Source: Candidatus Zixiibacteriota bacterium (GTDB taxonomy: Bacteria > Zixibacteria > MSB-5A5 > CAIYYT01). From it: a stretch of DNA of 7,536 nucleotides. This document shows positions 5,979 through 7,536 of this stretch, piece after piece. The stretch is from positions 1 through 7,536 of the forward strand of contig JAPLUP010000407.1 of NCBI GenBank assembly GCA_026397575.1. Reading direction: 5' to 3'. The notes beneath the pieces are model-generated. The model was given only the letters and a program-made list of their open reading frames with translations, was not told where the DNA came from and did no database searches. The stretch's first letter is position 1, and every line of letters starts with the position of its first letter. The position numbers and the translations under genes were made by a program.

Positions 5979-6341
5979 TGGAGGTGGGGGGAATCGAACC
6001 CCCGTCCGAAGAAATCGACAACTAATCGTCTACGCGCGTGTTCTTTCATTTATTTCTCACCTAACGCACCGCCGAAAGACTAAGGCTGGCGTTAGACCAG
6101 CTTCGCTTGTAGTTTCGCTTCTTCATCGCCAAGCCAAACGTTGAAGCTATCCATCATTTGTCGACGCCGGAAACGCGACGCCTGATGGCGGGCCTCGCGC
6201 CCGACGGCTTAACTAGTTTTTGCTAGTTAGGCAGCAATGGCATAGTTGCCAGCTAATTGTTTTGCACCTGTTTAACGAGTCTGGCGCAAACTCGGCGCGC
6301 AGATTAATCCCCGGTAACCCCGTCGAAGCCATATCACCCCC
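5979..6341 (-). ncRNA. ssrA: tmRNA (one-piece transfer-messenger RNA)
   Basis: This 363-base RNA rescues stalled ribosomes and tags the incomplete protein for degradation. The 5' end GGGGGTG at 6341 pairs with CACCTCC near the 3' end over seven positions with one G-U, giving the acceptor stem. It is followed by the conserved ATATGGCTTCGACGGGG. The 3' end has a perfect T-arm (GGGGG, TTCGATT, CCCCC). The discriminator A is at 5979 and CCA is not encoded. The tag reading frame (6227-6265) is followed by the usual hairpin containing its stop. A strong promoter lies upstream. The gene is single-piece, not permuted. Its 3' end is the right border of repeat copy B and the likely integration target for the elements to its left. 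Confidence 0.97.
6227..6265 (-). other. tmRNA proteolysis-tag reading frame
   Basis: From the likely resume codon GCA (6265-6263) the frame reads AKQLAGNYAIAA and ends with TAA. The C-terminal Ala-Ala and the Tyr-Ala-Ile-Ala-Ala ending fit the degradation tag recognised by ClpXP-type proteases. The stop codon begins a seven-pair hairpin (TAACTAG, CAAAAA, CTAGTTA at 6229-6210), which corresponds to the helix following the tag in other tmRNAs. The exact resume codon is inferred from frame and from the common use of GCA. Confidence 0.88.
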
Positions 6342-6357
6342 AAGGAAATTCTGCATT

Positions 6358-6383
6358 CGCGGCGCACGAGGACGTACGCCGCG
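6358..6383 (-). other. Hairpin at the 5' end of the tmRNA precursor
   Basis: CGCGGCG and CGCCGCG form seven GC pairs; after one mismatch three more pairs (ACG/CGT) close a four-base loop. The stem begins almost exactly where the promoter at 6391-6419 would start the transcript and ends 16 bases before mature tmRNA. It may stabilise the precursor or help 5' processing. Confidence 0.5.
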
Positions 6384-6390
6384 CACATCT

Positions 6391-6419
6391 ATAGTATATA
6401 TCGGATTAGCGGCTGTCAA
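6391..6419 (-). promoter_or_regulatory. ssrA promoter
   Basis: On the minus strand a perfect TTGACA (6419-6414) is followed after 17 bases by TACTAT (6396-6391), matching 4 of 6 consensus bases and preceded by an AT-rich TATA stretch. The start is expected near 6384, giving a leader of about 40 bases before mature tmRNA. It is divergent from the plus-strand promoter at 6466-6493. Confidence 0.85.
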
Positions 6420-6465
6420 GTTCCGTGAAATCTGCCAACAGCGTCCAAAATCATGAATTTTTTTC

Positions 6466-6493
6466 TTGACACGCCAAAACCTTGACTTATACT
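6466..6493 (+). promoter_or_regulatory. Promoter of the small divergent transcription unit
   Basis: A perfect TTGACA (6466-6471) and TATACT (6488-6493, 5 of 6) are 16 bases apart and preceded by an A/T-rich stretch. Transcription would start near 6500 and run to the terminator at 6690-6724. The two divergent promoters leave only about 46 bases between their -35 boxes. Confidence 0.8.
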
Positions 6494-6510
6494 CGGCGTA
6501 ATTGACTGGA

Positions 6511-6538
6511 GTTACATAGTCCGCGGTCGGGCTATAAC
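6511..6538 (+). other. Leader hairpin of the small transcription unit
   Basis: GTTA (6511-6514) and TAAC (6535-6538) form an outer stem. TAGTCC (6517-6522) and GGGCTA (6529-6534), with one G-U, form an inner stem around GCGGTC. The hairpin lies within the first 40 bases of the predicted RNA. A second hairpin lies at 6599-6627 (GCGAAAGTG against CACTTT...CGC). I could not match the set to a known riboswitch. Confidence 0.4.
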
Positions 6539-6568
6539 TGGATACTTTTTTAGAGGAGAGAACCTTAA

Positions 6569-6664
6569 ATGCGCAATCCACGTATGCGATTGACAGGCGC
6601 GAAAGTGTGTGATATCACTTTTGTCGCAGGGGTCCCGCCTCGGTGTAAGCTACCAGCAAGCTAA
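6569..6664 (+). CDS. Possible 31-residue protein in the small transcription unit
   Basis: The ATG at 6569 has AGAGGAGAG ending 8 bases upstream. The frame gives a 31-residue basic peptide (MRNPRMRLTGAK...RCKLPAS) with two Cys and stops at 6664, 25 bases before the terminator hairpin. It has its own promoter and terminator, so the transcript is likely real. Whether it is a small protein, a leader peptide controlling the downstream ABC gene, or an RNA whose ORF is chance cannot be settled here. The ORF also overlaps a stable hairpin at 6599-6627. I recognise no family. Confidence 0.4.
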   Translation: MRNPRMRLTGAKVCDITFVAGVPPRCKLPAS

Positions 6665-6689
6665 GCTATTGGCATTGTTTGGAAATACC

Positions 6690-6724
6690 GAGCCGGACTC
6701 CTCAAAGTCCGGCTCTTTTTTTTT
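6690..6724 (+). terminator. Intrinsic terminator with a possible alternative pairing
   Basis: GAGCCGGACT (6690-6699) and AGTCCGGCTC (6706-6715) pair perfectly over ten bases around a six-base loop, followed by nine T. A second GAGCCGG at 6727-6733 can instead pair with CCGGCTC (6709-6715), trapping the T-run in the loop. The hairpin is directional (plus strand only). It separates the small unit from the ABC transporter gene. Confidence 0.92.
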
Positions 6725-6780
6725 CTGAGCCGGCACAAGACAGCATCTTTGGTGAGTCAAAATAGTAGTAATAGATACAG

Positions 6781-7536
6781 ATGGATCAATCATACTTCGA
6801 ACAAGAACAAGAAACCGGCTTTACGTCGATGCAGGCTTTCAAGGGTTTGCTGCCGTTGCTCAGGCCCCATCGCTGGCGACTGCTCAAAAACCTGATGTTG
6901 CTGGCGGCGGCCACGGCGCTGTCGATCATCGGCCCGGTTTTGCTCAAGCGCGCGATTGATGTTGACATCAAGGGCAAAGACACGAACGGTCTGATCACTA
7001 CCGTCGTCATCTACGCGGCGCTGCAATTCATCTTTCTGATCGCCAGTTATTGGCAGCGGATACATTTGGAGATTCTTGGCCAGGACGTGATCATGAAGCT
7101 CAAGCAACGGTGCTTCGATCACATCATTGGATTGTCGGTCTCATTCTTTGATCGCAACCCGGTCGGGCGGCTGTTGTCGCGCGTGGAATCGGACGGCGAA
7201 TCGCTGCGGATGTTGTTTACGTCCACCGTGGTTATGCTGGTCGGCGATGTGATTCTGATCGTCGGTATGCTGTCGATAATGTTCTATGTCAACTGGAGAC
7301 TGACGCTGGTGGTGCTGGCATTTGCGCCCTTCATCATCGGCTTGATGTATTTCTACCAGCGCTTCACCAATCCGCGCTTTCTGGAGATACGCAAGCGCAT
7401 GGCGGACATTATCGCCACGATCACCGAATACCTGCAGGGCATGAGTGTCGTGCAGATATTTAACCGCCAGAAGTTAGCGCAGGAACGCTTGAACGAGGCA
7501 AATCGGAAGAAGTTCGAGATGGATGTGGCGACCAAC
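6781..7536 (+). CDS. ABC exporter, permease/ATPase half-transporter (N-terminal part)
   Basis: The first 252 residues of an MsbA/LmrA-type exporter are present; the frame leaves the right edge before the nucleotide-binding domain, so Walker motifs are not visible. The transmembrane domain shows hydrophobic helices at about 35-57, 72-92, 145-168 and 172-193. Two family hallmarks are clear: 'FFDRNPVGRLLSRVESD' (122-138, first intracellular loop) and 'YLQGMSVVQIFNRQ' (217-230, second loop). A charged N-terminal extension (1-20) precedes the core. The ATG at 6781 is the first in frame after a TAG at 6772, but its ribosome site is weak, which could mean low or controlled translation. The substrate cannot be inferred; lipid, drug or peptide are all possible. 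Its message may come from its own promoter or by readthrough of the terminator at 6690-6724. Confidence 0.92.
   Translation, partial: MDQSYFEQEQETGFTSMQAFKGLLPLLRPHRWRLLKNLMLLAAATALSIIGPVLLKRAIDVDIKGKDTNGLITTVVIYAALQFIFLIASYWQRIHLEILGQDVIMKLKQRCFDHIIGLSVSFFDRNPVGRLLSRVESDGESLRMLFTSTVVMLVGDVILIVGMLSIMFYVNWRLTLVVLAFAPFIIGLMYFYQRFTNPRFLEIRKRMADIIATITEYLQGMSVVQIFNRQKLAQERLNEANRKKFEMDVATN

Larger units (their letters stand above)
5731..6007. repeat. Direct repeat, copy B, ending within tmRNA
   Basis: This is the partner of 2261-2537 at a constant offset of 3470 bases. Its right end covers the last 29 bases of ssrA and is intact there. The middle is a conserved non-coding flank with short repeated GTAAC-type words (GTAACGCAGTGTAACAG on the minus strand, about 5874-5890). 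The left part is the integrase-like relic. Similarity is about 78 percent by hand count in the best 110 bases and fades towards the left end, so the duplication is old. Confidence 0.85.

Noticed and set aside
6213..6581. Minus-strand 122-codon and plus-strand 78-codon frames over tmRNA
   Set aside because: The region is the structured ssrA RNA gene and its promoter.
6500..6690. A known riboswitch class (for example cyclic-di-GMP, glycine or fluoride) in the structured leader
   Set aside because: I compared the remembered core motifs and none matched; only hairpins and a terminator can be supported.
1..7536. CRISPR array
   Set aside because: No regularly spaced short repeats occur in the window; the only clear repeat is the diverged pair described.

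Overview
The window looks like chromosomal DNA of a Gram-negative bacterium from a poorly characterised phylum. It encodes an outer-membrane beta-barrel protein, a lipoprotein, Sec-exported proteins, a one-piece tmRNA and an exporter-type ABC half-transporter. The N-terminal style of the large secreted protein (a 'QGRLLD...G.Y.L.YSIY' opening, then a beta-rich region) recalls proteins I associate with FCB-group and Zixibacteria-like genomes. That placement is an impression, not a measurement.

Layout. 1-2006 (minus): the N-terminal 668 residues of a large secreted protein with several Asp-rich, calcium-loop-like repeats; its gene runs off the left edge. 2007-2879: no intact gene. It holds the first copy of a diverged repeat (2261-2537) containing an apparent integrase relic and a decayed tmRNA/tRNA 3' end, then a candidate promoter. 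2880-4470 (plus): a tight two-gene unit, a small exported protein with a C-terminal membrane anchor followed by a lipoprotein that looks like a clan CD (clostripain/C11-like) cysteine peptidase. 4454-5491 (minus): a convergent unit, read from right to left, of an outer-membrane beta-barrel protein, an Lmo0937-type 49-residue membrane protein and a possible 51-residue protein. 5492-5978: no intact gene; the second repeat copy (5731-6007) ends inside the 3' end of tmRNA. 5979-6341 (minus): ssrA, with its promoter at 6391-6419. 6466-6724 (plus): a compact divergent transcription unit with promoter, small ORF or structured RNA, and a strong intrinsic terminator. 6781-7536 (plus): the start of an ABC exporter gene that leaves the right edge.

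The main interpretive point is the repeat. The two copies lie exactly 3470 bases apart in the same orientation. Each carries the tail of a tRNA-like 3' end, a conserved flank and what looks like the 5' part of a dead tyrosine integrase gene reading in the same direction as ssrA. This is the tRNA-att-int order seen at ssrA-integrated islands. The simplest reading is that two related, now immobile elements integrated in tandem at ssrA. The protease operon and the outer-membrane/stress-type operon would then be cargo of the ssrA-proximal element, and the large secreted protein may belong to the next one. No intact mobility gene is visible, so this rests on sequence pattern only.
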